From a virus, in IMG/VR virus record IMGVR_UViG_3300022214_000016, positions 1-25,894 of that record: a DNA stretch of 25,894 nucleotides. One strand, written 5' to 3'. The notes beneath the pieces were generated by a model. It was not told where the DNA came from. It made no database searches and worked only from the letters and a program-made list of their open reading frames with translations. This document shows positions 7,980 through 14,434 of the stretch, piece after piece. The translations under genes were made by a program, and so were the position numbers. Numbering within the stretch: position 1 is the first letter of the stretch; every line of letters starts with the position of its first letter.

Positions 7980-9526
7980 GGCTTTCCTTTCCAGCCCTGC
8001 TGCTCCAGCCACGGGATCGTACCCGGTTTCGGGCCCGTCTCCTCCGGCCTTGGCTCGAGCTTCCTCCTCGGCCTGCTCATGCAGCCGTAGCGCAAGCCGT
8101 CAGGAGGATGGTCCTCGCCGTCGGTGTCCGCGTCCTCCGGCTTCAATTCATCGTGCTGCAGCGACTCGAGCGTGGTGATCAGCTCCGGGCAGGTCTCGAA
8201 GATGTAGATGAGCGGCCGGTCGTCACCCTCGTCTCCGTGCAGCCTCATCCTGATCTGGTCCCAGCCGGGGAGCCTTCGCTTGTCCGCCGGCCTCAGGTTC
8301 AGCTTCCTCGGGCCGTGCCTCACCTTGCTCGCTGCTTCCGCAAGGCTCGGGCCTCCGTCCTCGTCGAACATGGAGGCGTCGACCACGTCGTAGTCGATCG
8401 TCTCCTTGGACGATCTTATGATCACCCCGCGCGCCCACTTCGTGGCAGGGATCTTGACGCCCACGTTCCTCTGCTTTCCGTCCCAGCCGTACCACTCGCG
8501 GTACACGATGATCGAGCCACGCGGGATGGTGATCGGACTTCCCACCGACGTCGTCGACCTCATGTCGTCCTGAGCGACCGCTCCCCAGCCGGTCCAGAAG
8601 GGCTTTGCCGAGCCCCAGTCGGACATGGTGAAGCGTGACCATTCGGCCGGCAGCTCGAGAGGCTTGATGACGTGCCTTCCCCTCGAGAACTCCGGGAAGA
8701 AGCCACCAGCGAGCACGTTCCAGTCGCCCGCCTCCATCGCCTTCACGAGGTTCGGGTCGAGCAGGCCTCGAGTCCTCGTCACGTATTCAGGGTCCTCTGC
8801 CATCCCGATCGGGTTGTCCTGCATGAGCGCCGGGATGAACTGCCTCTGCATCGCGCCCTCGGTGTCGGGCGTCTTCCAGATCTGGAAGGAGCGCATTGCG
8901 TCCACGAACGAGCGCTTGACCCACGCGTGCCCGATGTTGCCCGGGTTGGATCCGCACAGCACACGAGGGAACCAGTCCCACTCGTTCACCTTCCCGTGCG
9001 GCCCGATCTCACCCTTGCGGTACTTGACCGGGTAGGAGTCGAGATACTTGCCCGTCCCCGGGTCTCGCTTGATGCCCACCATGCGCGTGCGGAACCTGAG
9101 GTAGCGGTAGATCACCTCGGTGAAGGTGGTGAGCTCGTCCACGATGAGAACGTGGATCTCCGCCCCGTGGTACTTGAAGCGATGCGCCTCGTCCTTGCAG
9201 TGGCACAGGAAGATCTTCGAGCCGTTCCAGAAGCGGATCTCGGTCTCGACGATGCGCGCGAGCCCTGCGTTCACCCACGGCGCGAGCATGTTGCGAAAGC
9301 CGTGAGGACCTTCCATGTGGTTCTTGATCAGGTCATCTTCCACCCGGCGGAAGATGTAGACGTTCAGCCCCGGGATCTCGTAGCACCAGCTGATGGCGGC
9401 CACGCGCTCGAGGTAGCTCTTGCCACCGAACGCTGCGCCCCCGTACAGGATCTCCGTGGCCGGCGAGAGAAAGGCCTGCAGCTGCTTGGGCTGCAGCGCC
9501 AGCCGGAGCTCTACCTGTTGCGCCAC
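7943..9526 (-). CDS. terL: Terminase large subunit (packaging ATPase and nuclease)
   Basis: 527 residues; GTG at 9526, two bases from the upstream stop. TerL drives ATP-dependent packaging of DNA into the prohead and cuts the concatemer. The ATPase half shows a Walker A variant GGAAFGGKSY (residues 29-38), a Walker B VLIVDE (126-131) and a following TT coupling motif. The C-terminal nuclease has RNase H-type acidic positions: DWG near residue 300, DASMFDEDG near 380, and an Asp in the DHPPDGLRYG segment near 476. Length is normal for the family and the reading frame is intact. It sits upstream of portal in the usual order. Confidence 0.93.
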   Translation of the reverse strand: MAQQVELRLALQPKQLQAFLSPATEILYGGAAFGGKSYLERVAAISWCYEIPGLNVYIFRRVEDDLIKNHMEGPHGFRNMLAPWVNAGLARIVETEIRFWNGSKIFLCHCKDEAHRFKYHGAEIHVLIVDELTTFTEVIYRYLRFRTRMVGIKRDPGTGKYLDSYPVKYRKGEIGPHGKVNEWDWFPRVLCGSNPGNIGHAWVKRSFVDAMRSFQIWKTPDTEGAMQRQFIPALMQDNPIGMAEDPEYVTRTRGLLDPNLVKAMEAGDWNVLAGGFFPEFSRGRHVIKPLELPAEWSRFTMSDWGSAKPFWTGWGAVAQDDMRSTTSVGSPITIPRGSIIVYREWYGWDGKQRNVGVKIPATKWARGVIIRSSKETIDYDVVDASMFDEDGGPSLAEAASKVRHGPRKLNLRPADKRRLPGWDQIRMRLHGDEGDDRPLIYIFETCPELITTLESLQHDELKPEDADTDGEDHPPDGLRYGCMSRPRRKLEPRPEETGPKPGTIPWLEQQGWKGKPWKRPSYNIDRG

Positions 9527-9527
9527 C

Positions 9528-9668
9528 TCAGCTCGCGATCCTGCGCGAGTACTTGACGAGCCAGCGGTGCTTCCACACGATCGGCGCTGCCTTCACGATC
9601 GCGCCGTTCTGGACGATGAAGCCGGCGCAGATGTCGCGATAGATCGCTTGGTACAGCCCGTCCGGCAT
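9528..9668 (-). CDS. Conserved 46-residue phage peptide upstream of terL
   Basis: 46 residues from an ATG at 9668 that overlaps the preceding stop as TGATG, with GGGGA about eight bases upstream. The sequence MPDGLYQAIYRDICAGFIV followed by a QNGAIVKAAPI stretch has a compact pattern (ICAGFxVxxGxVxxAAPI) that I associate with short phage genes beside the terminase. It is too short for a domain assignment and has a basic C-terminus (KHRWLVKYSRR). It is tightly coupled on both sides in the packaging operon, and its role is unknown. A longer in-frame reading to 9740 lies inside the upstream gene and lacks support. Confidence 0.7.
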   Translation of the reverse strand: MPDGLYQAIYRDICAGFIVQNGAIVKAAPIVWKHRWLVKYSRRIAS

Positions 9669-10003
9669 CAGCAGTGATCCCCGCTCGGGTCGAACGTGTC
9701 GAGCACGTTGCAGATGCGAAGCGCGATCCACATGCGCCACCTTCGCTCGAGAGGGTTGCCGGCGTAGCGCTTGAGGCGCGCGGTCAGGAGCTCACGCCAG
9801 CTGGCCGGCGCGTCGAGGAAGAGCACGCTCGCGAAGAGCACGTTGAAGAGCCAGTCCCAGAGCACGGCGAGGATGACCGGAGGCGCAACCACCACCTTCG
9901 CGGTGAGCGGCAGCTCGGGCCACGCGCGCTGCACGCCCATTGTGAAGATGTACAGGTAGAACAGCCCGAGAGCCGCGGCGAGAATGGTGAGTGAGATGAT
10001 CAC
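9668..10003 (-). CDS. Small membrane protein with two transmembrane segments
   Basis: 111 residues; GTG at 10003 with GGAG six bases upstream and a GTGA overlap with the preceding stop. An N-terminal helix (IISLTILAAALGLFYLYIF) and a second around residues 39-62 (VVAPPVILAVLWDWLFNVLF) are clear membrane segments. The soluble end is basic (LLTARLKRYAGNPLERRWR) and closes with an FDPSGDHC motif, which I have seen as a common ending in small phage membrane proteins. A holin role is possible but the fold is not diagnostic and no endolysin lies next to it. Reading upstream beyond 10003 gives a low-complexity Arg/Ala/Gly stretch and is rejected. Confidence 0.75.
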   Translation of the reverse strand: MIISLTILAAALGLFYLYIFTMGVQRAWPELPLTAKVVVAPPVILAVLWDWLFNVLFASVLFLDAPASWRELLTARLKRYAGNPLERRWRMWIALRICNVLDTFDPSGDHC

Positions 10004-10287
10004 GACGTTCTCCTCGAGAAGAAGCGCTTCACGCGATCGGCCGCACGCTTGAGGATGCCGCCATGCTGCGCGCGCTGAGCTTTGCGCTCTGCCTCCTGCT
10101 GTGCGCGCTCGACGAGAGCCTGCGCCTTCGCCTTCGCCTCGCGCTTTTCCTTCTGATCCTTCAGCCACCTCATGTGGCGACGCATACGCTGCGCGGCCTT
10201 CTTGCTGCTCCACATGGGAAGCCAGCCCTCGGCTACGCCTGCGTTCACGTGCGCAAGCGGCACCATCAGATGCGCCTCGAGCTTCAC
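10000..10287 (-). CDS. Basic coiled-coil small protein
   Basis: 95 residues; GTG at 10287 overlaps the preceding stop as GTGA. An internal ATG at 10266 also has a GAGG site and is an alternative start. The middle is a long charged helix rich in Lys, Arg, Gln and Glu (KKAAQRMRRHMRWLKDQKEK onward), and the C-terminus is very basic (RAADRVKRFFSRR). Such composition suggests nucleic-acid binding or a structural coiled coil. No family was recognised. The overlap with the membrane-protein gene makes coordinated expression likely. Confidence 0.65.
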   Translation of the reverse strand: MKLEAHLMVPLAHVNAGVAEGWLPMWSSKKAAQRMRRHMRWLKDQKEKREAKAKAQALVERAQQEAERKAQRAQHGGILKRAADRVKRFFSRRTS

Positions 10288-10571
10288 GCGAGCGGATCCC
10301 TGCGGCCTTCGCCGCCGAGCACGGGACGATCGATCGCGCCGACGTGCAAGACGGCGACGCCGTCGTCCGTGTGCCGGTGCTCGCGCATGTGGTGCTTGGT
10401 CTGGTACACGACGCCAGTCAGCTGCTGCAGCATCTGCGTGAGCAGTCGCACTTCGTTACGCAAGCGCTCGATGCGCTGCTCGATCGTGAGCTCATCGAAG
10501 GTCGGCTCCCTATGTGCGCCCGGATAGTCCGCGAGGCTCTTCGTGCCAAATGATTCGCCAGCATTGCCCAT
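10284..10571 (-). CDS. Hypothetical coiled-coil protein next to small terminase
   Basis: 95 residues; ATG at 10571 with AGGAG about 12 bases upstream and a GAG closer in. Residues about 24-55 form a leucine-rich amphipathic helix (DELTIEQRIERLRNEVRLL followed by QMLQQL). The end is short and polar with a HMREHRH cluster. No enzyme motif is seen. It lies two bases from the small terminase stop, so it belongs to the packaging operon. Function is unknown. Confidence 0.7.
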   Translation of the reverse strand: MGNAGESFGTKSLADYPGAHREPTFDELTIEQRIERLRNEVRLLTQMLQQLTGVVYQTKHHMREHRHTDDGVAVLHVGAIDRPVLGGEGRRDPLA

Positions 10572-10573
10572 GG

Positions 10574-11077
10574 TCAGCTCTTCTCCTGAGGTTGTGATGC
10601 AACGATGACGAGCGCCGGCACTGCAAGCGGCGTCCCGTCTGGATTCTGGTGCGTGATCCGGTCACCGTAGAGCACGGGCAGGACCTTCGCGACGAGCCAT
10701 TTCCTCGTGTCCACGCGCAGCTTCTGCCACGCGACCGCGGCACTGTCGACTCGCACCACCTGCTTGTCGTCCGGGTCGAGAGCGCTGAACGCGACGACCG
10801 GATCATCATCCGCGAGCTGCATCAGCTCCTCGGACTTCTGCGTCGCGTAGCTCGCGCGCGCTTCCTTGTCGGCCGCCTTCAGCACCTCGCTCGCGCTGAT
10901 CGAGCGAACGCGCCGGTAGAACGTGACCCAGTCGGGCATCTTCGGGTCGGACTTCAGGATGTTCAGCAACAGCTCGCCCTGAGCGTGACGATGCAGGATC
11001 TCTAGGAAGACCTCGTCCGGGTACGCATCCGCTGGGATGCCACCTGAACCGGGCCCGCGTGTGGGTGTGTCGTCCAT
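10574..11077 (-). CDS. terS: Terminase small subunit-like protein
   Basis: 167 residues from an ATG at 11077. The only nearby Shine-Dalgarno (AGGAGG) is about 12 bases away, so the start is the least certain part; the frame is open upstream to 11329 but that stretch has no protein-like character. The helical core with YPDEVFLEILHRHAQGELLL, then SASEVLKAADKEARASYA, and the C-terminal SAAVAWQKLRVDTRKWLVAK and VLYGDRI motifs match phage small terminases, which recognise DNA and recruit the large subunit. The RVDTRKWL...YGD signature is characteristic. It is the first gene of the packaging operon. Confidence 0.82.
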   Translation of the reverse strand: MDDTPTRGPGSGGIPADAYPDEVFLEILHRHAQGELLLNILKSDPKMPDWVTFYRRVRSISASEVLKAADKEARASYATQKSEELMQLADDDPVVAFSALDPDDKQVVRVDSAAVAWQKLRVDTRKWLVAKVLPVLYGDRITHQNPDGTPLAVPALVIVASQPQEKS

Positions 11078-11123
11078 ACCGCAGTGTGCCCTCCTGCCCA
11101 GATTCCTGCAACATACTCGAGCT

Positions 11124-11284
11124 GTTGATACCCGGGGAAGGACTATAGGATGGGGGTTGTCTCGTCTGGTCTGGTATGGTGGGTTGAATGGTTTAATTTG
11201 TTGAGGACGTGGTTGAATGCTTACGGACGTCACTGGACGGTTGACATTGCACTCCTCATCTGGATGCGCTGTTGAAGTTGTTGA
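11124..11284. repeat. Iterated GTTGA motif in the divergent control region
   Basis: GTTGA occurs at 11124, 11183, 11200, 11212, 11240, 11271 and 11280 on the plus strand. Several copies extend to GGTTGAATG (twice) or TGTTGAAGT (twice). Spacings 11183-11212-11240-11271 are 29, 28 and 31 bases, close to three helical turns. This could be a regulator-binding array or replication-origin iterons. No function is shown. Confidence 0.5.
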
Positions 11285-11309
11285 AGTCAAGATGCTGTTG
11301 TGGTAGGGT
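11281..11309 (+). promoter_or_regulatory. Rightward early promoter candidate
   Basis: TTGAAG (11281-11286), a 17-base spacer and TAGGGT (11304-11309) with an upstream TGG that fits an extended -10. It would start transcription about 30 bases before the first early gene. Its -35 box lies inside the last GTTGA copy, suggesting that a repressor or activator binding the array would control it. A TTGACA at 11241-11246 is another -35 option but has no good -10 partner. Confidence 0.45.
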
Positions 11310-11345
11310 CCGCCGATCCCGCAATTCACCTCGAGGAGGGCTGTC

Positions 11346-11558
11346 GTGAAGATTTCGACTCAAGCTGTTCCGATGCCTGCGTTCAGGCCGATCAGGATCA
11401 TCATCGACATCGACGACCCGAATGAGATGGATGCGGTGGCGCGCGTGCTGATCTTCCGTATCGCAAAGCTGTCCGGCGAGCCAAAGAGGTTGACCGCTCA
11501 CGAGACCGTAGAGCTGCGCGTGTGCAGCGAGCTGAAGCCAGCATTCGAGAGGGTCTGA
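11346..11558 (+). CDS. Small phage early protein
   Basis: 70 residues; GTG start with GAGGAGGG about six bases upstream, an excellent site. The protein (MKISTQAVPMPAFRPIRIII, then DDPNEMDAVARVLIF) looks like a small alpha/beta protein: a beta hairpin, an acidic turn, then a helix. I do not recognise a named family. It is the first gene after the early promoter candidate and lies three bases before the replication-protein gene, so it is expressed first in the rightward operon. Confidence 0.75.
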   Translation: MKISTQAVPMPAFRPIRIIIDIDDPNEMDAVARVLIFRIAKLSGEPKRLTAHETVELRVCSELKPAFERV

Positions 11559-11561
11559 TCC

Positions 11562-12374
11562 GTGTACAACAAGCTGTTCGGCTCGATGTTCGACGGGTCT
11601 CTCGCCACGCGCGGGCCGTGGGAGGCTCTGGTCACGTTCACCATGATGCTCGGGCTCGCGGACAAGCATGGGCACGTGGACATCACCGCCGAGATGATTG
11701 CGAGGCGCACGCTGATCCCGCTCGACGTGATCAAGAAGGGCATCGAGGAGTTGATGAAGCCCGATCCGTACTCGAGAAACCCGGCGCACGATGGCCGCAG
11801 GATTCTTCCGCTCAGGGAGAACACGGACTGGGGCTGGCTCATCGCCAACTTCGAGGAGTACCACAAGCTGCGCACGAGCGACGAGCGCGCTGCGTACCAG
11901 AGGGGCTACTACCAGACGGTGACCAAGCCGAAGCTGGCTCAACAGTCTCAACCATCTGGGGAGGTTTCACGTGGAACACAGGCCCGTGGAACCACATTCG
12001 AGAAGCATCTCGAGCTGGCGCAGGGATCTGGTGAGGATGGGGTGGAGGCCTACGTGGCGCAGATGGCTGGATGGTGCCGGCGCGAGCGCCCGGACTTGGA
12101 TGCGGCCAAGGTCTTCCTCGCCTTCCGTGATCACTGGCGCGCGAACGCGAACCAGCGCTCGGGCAAGAAGCTCGACTGGGAAGCCGCGTGGCGCAACTGG
12201 GTCAGGAAGGAGCCGCCGCCCAAGGGCACGCTCGCCGGCCCCATGCCCAAGGCCGAGAAGCGCACCTGCGACTACTGCGGGGCCCCGAGGGTCGGGGTGA
12301 CCAACGGCATCAATCACTGCCGTGAGCACGCCAACGAGGCGATGGATGGGATCCAGCCGAGGGCAAGGGCGTGA
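11562..12374 (+). CDS. Winged-helix replication-initiation-type protein with C-terminal zinc knuckle
   Basis: 270 residues; GTG start with AGGG eight bases upstream. Residues about 1-125 (YNKLFGSMFDGSLATRGPWEAL, ADKHGHVDITAEMIARRT, LDVIKKGIEEL, then WGWLIANFEEYHKLR) match the N-terminal winged-helix module of phage replisome-organiser proteins, which bind the origin and recruit the host helicase. A Ser/Gln/Thr-rich linker follows, then a helical domain (about 150-220) with WCRRERPDLDAAKVFLAFRD and LDWEAAWRNWVRK, typical of phage replication proteins. The end carries C236-x2-C239 and HC at 252-253 with His256, a zinc knuckle. A replication role fits its position at the head of the early operon. 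The exact family could be O-like or DnaD-like. Confidence 0.72.
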   Translation: MYNKLFGSMFDGSLATRGPWEALVTFTMMLGLADKHGHVDITAEMIARRTLIPLDVIKKGIEELMKPDPYSRNPAHDGRRILPLRENTDWGWLIANFEEYHKLRTSDERAAYQRGYYQTVTKPKLAQQSQPSGEVSRGTQARGTTFEKHLELAQGSGEDGVEAYVAQMAGWCRRERPDLDAAKVFLAFRDHWRANANQRSGKKLDWEAAWRNWVRKEPPPKGTLAGPMPKAEKRTCDYCGAPRVGVTNGINHCREHANEAMDGIQPRARA

Positions 12375-12637
12375 ACAGGCCACCCTACCGTCAGGCGAGA
12401 GTGCTCGCCACCCACGTCCTCGTGAACGACGATGGGAAGGTGGTGATGTTCCGCTACTGGGGATCACCGTGGCTGAGGAGCAGGCTCAGGCAGGACGTGC
12501 CCTGCTCCTCGTGCTCAAGCCCGCTCGAGAAGGGGCAGTACGCGCACAGGCCGATCGACAACAGCCTCTTCCGTGCTGACCGCCTGTGCATCGAGTGCGT
12601 TCAGAAGCTGTGCCAGCTTGAAGGAATCTCCCCATGA
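12371..12637 (+). CDS. Zinc-ribbon small protein
   Basis: 88 residues; GTG overlaps the preceding stop as GTGA. Cysteines C45-x2-C48 and C73-x2-C76 frame a loop with EKGQYAHRPIDNSLFRADRL, a classical four-cysteine zinc ribbon. The N-terminal half is a basic beta-rich segment with HVLVNDDGKVVMFRYWGSPW. Coupled to the replication protein, it may assist DNA or protein binding, but no known family was recognised. Confidence 0.7.
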   Translation: MNRPPYRQARVLATHVLVNDDGKVVMFRYWGSPWLRSRLRQDVPCSSCSSPLEKGQYAHRPIDNSLFRADRLCIECVQKLCQLEGISP

Positions 12638-12912
12638 AAGAAATCATCGTGCTCTGCAATGTGCCACATAACATCACAGAGGGCAGTTGTGCCTTATGTG
12701 AACGCGACCGCGCGCTTGAAGATGCGCGCCGATACAGAACACTGCGGGCTATGGTGGGGGTTCTTAACGTCGAGATAGGGCGCATCACCGGCATTCCAGA
12801 ACACGCTTTTACGAAAGCAACGCCAGAAGATATTCGCATTTTGTTAGATACGGAACTTGATCGGAAGTTTTATACCGAGAATAAGCCACGCGAACTAGGG
12901 GAGGACGAATGA
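12634..12912 (+). CDS. Hypothetical small protein, AT-richer gene
   Basis: 92 residues; ATG overlaps the preceding stop as ATGA with AAGGA about eight bases upstream. It contains a CALC motif (residues 19-22), an Arg/Glu-rich helix (RDRALEDARRYRTLRAMVGV) and a long acidic helix. Codon use (AAA, GAA, CAT, TTA, TTT) is visibly more AT-rich than in its neighbours, suggesting recent acquisition. No family was recognised. Confidence 0.65.
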   Translation: MKEIIVLCNVPHNITEGSCALCERDRALEDARRYRTLRAMVGVLNVEIGRITGIPEHAFTKATPEDIRILLDTELDRKFYTENKPRELGEDE

Positions 12913-13151
12913 CCAAGCAATCAGATACGCCGCTGACGGATGCTGTGCGCCTGTCCTGTCAGTCTCTTGGCGGTCAGTACCTGTCCAGTTCGTGCCACAT
13001 GGCGCTGAATCACGCAGAACGTCTTGAACGCGAACGCGCCAAGCTCGTGGAGGCGCTGCGTAGCCTAGTCCACGCAAGGCGGGATGGGCACTACCACGGA
13101 GAATGGGACAACGCCAATGAATTGCTACAAGAACTCGGGGAGAACGCATGA
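12909..13151 (+). CDS. Hypothetical small protein
   Basis: 80 residues; ATG overlaps the preceding stop as ATGA, with GGGGAGG upstream. The sequence MTKQSDTPLTDAVRLSCQSL, then a charged helix (HAERLERERAKLVEALRSLV), and an ending NANELLQELGENA, is helical and polar. Many phage early regions carry such TPLTDA-type helical proteins, but I cannot name a function. Its composition is intermediate between the AT-richer neighbour and the GC-rich backbone. Confidence 0.65.
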   Translation: MTKQSDTPLTDAVRLSCQSLGGQYLSSSCHMALNHAERLERERAKLVEALRSLVHARRDGHYHGEWDNANELLQELGENA

Positions 13152-13223
13152 CCAAGCGCACCGCTCGCTAAGGAGCTGGCGCAGATCGAGCAGTCCCGAA
13201 GTTCAACCTGAAAGGAGAGAAGC

Positions 13224-13619
13224 ATGGACGAGAAACAGGCAGCCCAGACTGTGGGCGAGATGAGGGAGCAGCGCGCGCGGGATATGTCGGTGCCCGTGAT
13301 GACCATCAGGGAGGCTGTGGAGCTGGCCCAGTGGCTTCGCAGGACCCCCGACGGGATCATCCCCCAGCACAAGGTCGAGCAGGCTATGGCGGCCCTTCTG
13401 GCCGCGCTGGAGGCGAGCCAGTGCTACCTGAAGGCCACCCTCGCCGGTGAGCAGACCTTCGTGCTCAGGCAGCGCGATCGTGCCGCTCCCGCGGCGATCT
13501 CGGTCTGGGCGATGGAGGCCCAGAAGCACGGCTGCAGCGACGACAAGACCGCGGAGGCGCACCGCATGGCCGCCAGCTGGGCCATGCAGCCCGACAGCGC
13601 CACCAAGTGGCCAGACTGA
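13224..13619 (+). CDS. Hypothetical helical early protein
   Basis: 131 residues; ATG with AAAGGAGAG about six bases upstream. It is mostly helical (MDEKQAAQTVGEMREQRAR; VELAQWLRRTPDGIIPQHK; QAMAALLAALEASQCYLKAT), with an Ala/His-rich end (AMEAQKHGCSDDKTAEAHRM). There is no membrane helix and no motif that I can match. It overlaps the next gene by 13 bases. Restart of a strong ribosome site here follows a 70-base gap with only a 7-codon reading frame. Confidence 0.7.
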   Translation: MDEKQAAQTVGEMREQRARDMSVPVMTIREAVELAQWLRRTPDGIIPQHKVEQAMAALLAALEASQCYLKATLAGEQTFVLRQRDRAAPAAISVWAMEAQKHGCSDDKTAEAHRMAASWAMQPDSATKWPD

Positions 13620-13942
13620 TCCATGAGCGCCGCTCGCTCGAGGGGGACCTGCTCTCCTTCGAGCGGGATGGCGTGCTCTGGCGTCGTGGATCCGCACGAC
13701 GTGATCACTGGTGCTCGATGGGTCACGAGAGGATCCTCCCGGGCGAGTACCTGTACCGATCGGTGCGAGCTCTCGCCGACCGCGGCAGCAAGCACGCGAA
13801 CCTGCGCCTGTGCTGGTCCTGCGCCCAGTGGCTCACCGCCCCGGACAGCGATCTAGCCGAGTGCCCCAAGCCGGCGAGCGCGAGATGGATCAGCCCCATC
13901 TTGGACAGCGTGAGTGAAGACTCACTTACGAAATCTGCTTAA
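13607..13942 (+). CDS. Small zinc-binding protein
   Basis: 111 residues from a GTG at 13607 inside the end of the preceding gene; no strong Shine-Dalgarno is seen, so the start is uncertain. C36 with H40, and C69-x2-C72, form a plausible zinc site within WCSMGHERILPGEYLYR and LRLCWSCAQWL, a pattern of small phage zinc-finger proteins (C-x-x-G-H-x-I-x-x-G-E). The last codons overlap an operator-like inverted repeat. Function is unknown. Confidence 0.6.
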   Translation: MARLIHERRSLEGDLLSFERDGVLWRRGSARRDHWCSMGHERILPGEYLYRSVRALADRGSKHANLRLCWSCAQWLTAPDSDLAECPKPASARWISPILDSVSEDSLTKSA

Positions 13943-14001
13943 CAGTCACTTAACCTCTTTCGCGTAAGTGGTTGCTTACATTTTTCTATCCATGCTACCG
14001 T
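13923..14001 (+). promoter_or_regulatory. Promoter candidate with operator-like inverted repeats
   Basis: In an AT-richer pocket, CACTTACG (13923-13930) and CGTAAGTG (13963-13970) are perfect 8-base inverted repeats, with another CACTTA at 13947-13952 between them. Immediately downstream TTGCTT (13972-13977), an 18-base spacer and TACCGT (13996-14001) with a preceding TGC resemble an extended -10 promoter. A repressor or activator binding the repeats would sit just upstream of the -35 box. An overlapping hairpin at 13910-13925 lies in the end of the previous gene. Confidence 0.5.
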
Positions 14002-14434
14002 CGGGCCGTGGTTCGGTGGTCGAGGGCGGTGCCAGCCGCCTCGGAAAGACGGATCTGGTGGGTCGGGCCGGAGCGCTGATACTCCGGCGGTTCTGGGGAA
14101 GAGGCCGGAACCTCTCCCGGTGGCGAGGAAGCTGAGGTGGGTGGCCGGGGGTCGTAGAGGGGGTCGGCGGGTGCGTGAGCGCCCTGCAGGCTCGAGCGAG
14201 GCGGCCGAGGAAGGTCAGTGACATGTTGGGCCGACGGTGCTGCTGCTCGGAGGGCCGGACCCCCCGGGTTGTTCCCGGTGAGTGGCTTGAAGACCTGTCC
14301 CCGGGAGCTACTCGAGAGCGCGTGCTGCTGCATCAGATCGGCCTTGTGTGCCTAGCGTGGCGGCGCGCGCTGCCGAGTAGTGAAGGGTTCCGCCAGCCAC
14401 CCTCGAGAGCTGGCTCCTCAAGAAGGAGCTCCCC
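14002..14434 (+). ncRNA. Candidate structured leader or non-coding RNA (gene-free, hairpin-dense)
   Basis: About 430 bases with no convincing gene on either strand. Local hairpins seen by hand are: 14021-14029 with 14036-14043 (one bulge); 14067-14073 with 14082-14088; 14096-14104 with 14111-14118 (one bulge); 14169-14174 with 14179-14184 closed by a GUGA GNRA tetraloop; 14264-14268 with 14274-14278. A longer-range pair 14163-14168 with 14230-14235 encloses the GNRA hairpin as a multi-helix domain. It follows a promoter candidate and ends at the ribosome site of the next gene. No known RNA family was recognised and GC-rich DNA forms hairpins by chance, so this is a candidate. Confidence 0.4.
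14413..14429 (+). promoter_or_regulatory. Hairpin covering the Shine-Dalgarno of the following gene
   Basis: GCTCCT (14413-14418) pairs perfectly with AGGAGC (14424-14429) around a 5-base loop. AGGAG is the core of the ribosome site for the ATG at 14435, so the stem would sequester it and could make translation depend on upstream RNA structure or a factor. Confidence 0.5.

Noticed and set aside
11241-11246. TTGACA as the -35 of the early promoter
   Set aside because: No acceptable -10 lies 16-18 bases downstream; the TTGAAG/TAGGGT pair fits better.
11078-11329. Upstream extension of the small terminase to 11329
   Set aside because: It crosses the promoter and repeat region, has no protein-like pattern, and conserved small-terminase sequence begins after the ATG at 11077.
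13148-13171. A 7-codon frame beginning ATGACCAAGC
   Set aside because: Too short to support as a gene; noted only as a possible copied start of the gene at 12909.
13943-14434. A tRNA gene in the gene-free block
   Set aside because: No T-arm GGTTCGANNCC with a matching acceptor stem and anticodon arm was found; the one GGTTCG near 14010 lacks a partner.
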